Of a stretch of DNA of 6,594 bases, positions 5,370 through 6,594 are shown piece by piece. Source of the DNA: Methanosarcinales archaeon (GTDB lineage Archaea; Halobacteriota; Methanosarcinia; Methanosarcinales; Methanogasteraceae). The notes below the pieces were generated by a model. That model was not told the origin of the DNA. It ran no database searches and was given only the letters and a program-made list of their open reading frames with translations. How positions within the stretch are numbered: position 1 is the first letter of the stretch; every line of letters starts with the position of its first letter. A program made the position numbers and the translations under genes. The stretch spans positions 1-6,594 of the forward strand of contig DAOVGO010000039.1 in NCBI GenBank assembly GCA_030672345.1. Reading direction: 5' to 3'.

Positions 5370-6515
5370 CTACTTCTCGATGATCGTCTCGTCGATCTTC
5401 ATTCCGAAGTGCCGCGCCGAATCCTCAAAATGGACGAGCACCTCATCGCCGACCTTGAGATTCGCGATCGATATCGGAGCACCGTCCGCGCCGACGAGTT
5501 TGATTGTCTCGGCATTCTGCAGAAGCGTCTTTATCACGTTTCCATCGACGTCAGCCTCGACGAGCGTCAGAGGTCGCCGCTCGATCTTGACCCTTCCTAC
5601 GATCGCATCCTTCTGCTCGCCATCTGCATTGATCGTGGTCACCAGATCACCTGCACAGAGTTCTGAGAGGTATCGCGTCTTCTCGCCGACCCGGACGTAC
5701 GCATGTACTGCGCCCGCATTGACCCGAAACGGGCGTGACGCCACATAAGGACTGTCCTCCGCCTCTGATTGCACCAGAAAGAGTCCATTCGACTGCGATC
5801 CAACGAGCATTCCCTCGCCGACCGTCATCAGCGAGCAAGTGTCCACGCAGACCCGGTCACCCATGCCAACAGGTTTGACCGCGGTAACTCGCGCAACCTG
5901 GAGCGGCACCGCCGGCGTGCCAGCGCGTTCGACAGTGCCTGTGATGCGCTTGATCTCTGACAGATCATCGGTATCGATCAGTATGCCGTCTGATCCGTGC
6001 TCGAGCGTCTCGATCGCGACTTTTGCCTCCTCGGAATCACGAACCCCGGCTATAATCTTCACGTCTTCTTCGAAGAGTCCTGCGATCAGGTTTTCGAGCG
6101 GAATCACCTTCCAGTCGGTGCCTACTGTGATCAGATAGTCGCAAACACGTCCGAGCTCGGCTGCGAACCGCTCATACTCCTTGTTCTGGATGACAACGTA
6201 CCCGGCAACCGTCTTTCCTTCGGAAGACAATTTTTGCGCCGTGATAATATCCATCGATCCGGTTAAATCAGTTGGAAGCGGATTTGTCCCGTCGCCTTCC
6301 CCGCCCACACCGACAACAACGATGTCAGGCATTTCAGACACATCGCGCGGCAGCGGTGATGCCACCCGGATATCTCCAAGCTCGCGGACCTTCTCGATGT
6401 GATCCGCTGATGTGAGCACGCACTCCACACCAGATTCGAGACTCGTCGTGATTCTATCCTTCTGTGCATCCCAGTTGCCCGCGTCCGCCTTGATCCACGT
6501 CGTCTTCGATTTCAT
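5370..6515 (-). CDS. aroB': 3-dehydroquinate synthase II (archaeal ADH pathway)
   Basis: The product has 381 residues, close to the usual family length. Known members catalyse NAD-dependent oxidative deamination and cyclisation of 2-amino-3,7-dideoxy-D-threo-hept-6-ulosonate to 3-dehydroquinate, the archaeal entry to aromatic amino acid synthesis; the enzyme is cytoplasmic. Family landmarks are WIKAD near residue 7, DRITTSLESGVECVL (20-34), GDGTNPLPTDL (75-85), the central RVCVDTCSLMTVGEGMLVGS region (221-240), FRVNAGAVHAYV (263-274), YLSELCAGD (282-290) and a late GDEVLVHFEDSARHFG stretch (356-371). The protein starts at the same distance from WIK as its relatives, so ATG 6515 is very likely right, although it lies only 3 bases after tRNA-Ala and has no SD. 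The gene is convergent with the antitoxin/toxin remnant, with a 14-base gap. No clear U-rich terminator is seen after its TAG. Confidence 0.92.
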   Translation of the reverse strand: MKSKTTWIKADAGNWDAQKDRITTSLESGVECVLTSADHIEKVRELGDIRVASPLPRDVSEMPDIVVVGVGGEGDGTNPLPTDLTGSMDIITAQKLSSEGKTVAGYVVIQNKEYERFAAELGRVCDYLITVGTDWKVIPLENLIAGLFEEDVKIIAGVRDSEEAKVAIETLEHGSDGILIDTDDLSEIKRITGTVERAGTPAVPLQVARVTAVKPVGMGDRVCVDTCSLMTVGEGMLVGSQSNGLFLVQSEAEDSPYVASRPFRVNAGAVHAYVRVGEKTRYLSELCAGDLVTTINADGEQKDAIVGRVKIERRPLTLVEADVDGNVIKTLLQNAETIKLVGADGAPISIANLKVGDEVLVHFEDSARHFGMKIDETIIEK

Positions 6516-6518
6516 CTA

Positions 6519-6591
6519 TGGACTCGCTGGGACTCGAACCCAGGGCCTTCGCCTTGCAAAGGCGACGATCTTCCAGCTGATCTACGAGCCC
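6519..6591 (-). tRNA. tRNA-Ala (anticodon TGC)
   Basis: A full cloverleaf folds on the minus strand over 73 bases. The acceptor stem is GGGCTCG/CGAGTCC (one G-T pair), the D arm GATC-AGCTGGAA-GATC, the anticodon stem TCGCC/GGCGA around loop TTTGCAA, the variable loop AGGCC, and the T arm CTGGG-TTCGAGT-CCCAG, with discriminator A. There is no intron, and CCA is not encoded; TAG follows and then the ATG of 3-dehydroquinate synthase II. Its promoter lies outside the window. Confidence 0.95.
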
Positions 6592-6594
6592 GTC

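Noticed and set aside
5365..6402. Plus-strand and second-frame ORFs across 3-dehydroquinate synthase II
   Set aside because: They are antisense or alternative-frame shadows of a well-conserved enzyme gene.
1..6594. CRISPR array, insertion sequence or phage attachment site
   Set aside because: No regularly spaced repeats, transposase frame, terminal inverted repeats or tRNA-end duplication can be seen. The only tight tandem repeat is the two-unit one at 5017-5060.

Overview
The window reads as archaeal. It carries the archaeal-type 3-dehydroquinate synthase of the ADH shikimate route, a tRNA-Ala without an encoded CCA end, A/T-rich TATA-like boxes, lipobox signal peptides, and a large secreted protein full of N-X-S/T sequons and Asp-rich calcium-type loops. 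This fits an anaerobic euryarchaeon of the methanogen/ANME/Syntrophoarchaeum kind. That placement is inference from gene content, since no marker that fixes the lineage is present.

Left part (1-4346, minus strand): a subtilisin-family (S8) secreted protease whose catalytic domain is split between two consecutive genes. The upstream gene (3315-4346) has a signal peptide, an I9-like propeptide, the catalytic Asp and His and the oxyanion Asn, and stops right after AAGNSG. Five bases after its stop a second gene starts (3309 down to the window edge). It has a good Shine-Dalgarno match overlapping the first gene's stop, its own lipoprotein signal peptide (lipobox VSGC), and then the rest of the S8 domain with the catalytic Ser. 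About 940 further residues follow: beta-sandwich and PPC-like domains, then four Asp-rich tandem repeats. The frame is open for all 1103 codons visible, and the 3' end lies outside the window. A possible tiny lipoprotein ORF (4351-4533) sits 4 bases ahead of the first protease gene, behind a candidate TATA box at 4578-4585.

Middle (about 4586-5000): a GC-rich, strongly strand-asymmetric stretch (C-rich on +, G-rich on -) with no convincing gene. It could be an unrecognised RNA or plain intergenic DNA.

Right part: a small DUF2281-type antitoxin gene (5069-5272, +) has a TATA box and a tandem 22-bp repeat in its promoter/leader. It is followed by the 5' remnant of a MazF/PemK toxin (5257-5355), which keeps its RBS and conserved N-terminal motif but has CTG where a start codon should be and is cut off after about 20 recognisable residues. 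This looks like a toxin-antitoxin pair that has lost its toxin. Convergent to it, on the minus strand, tRNA-Ala(TGC) (6519-6591) is followed after only 3 bases by the start codon of 3-dehydroquinate synthase II (5370-6515), so tRNA 3' processing would itself yield a nearly leaderless mRNA.

The most unusual item is the split S8 protease, in which each half has its own export signal.
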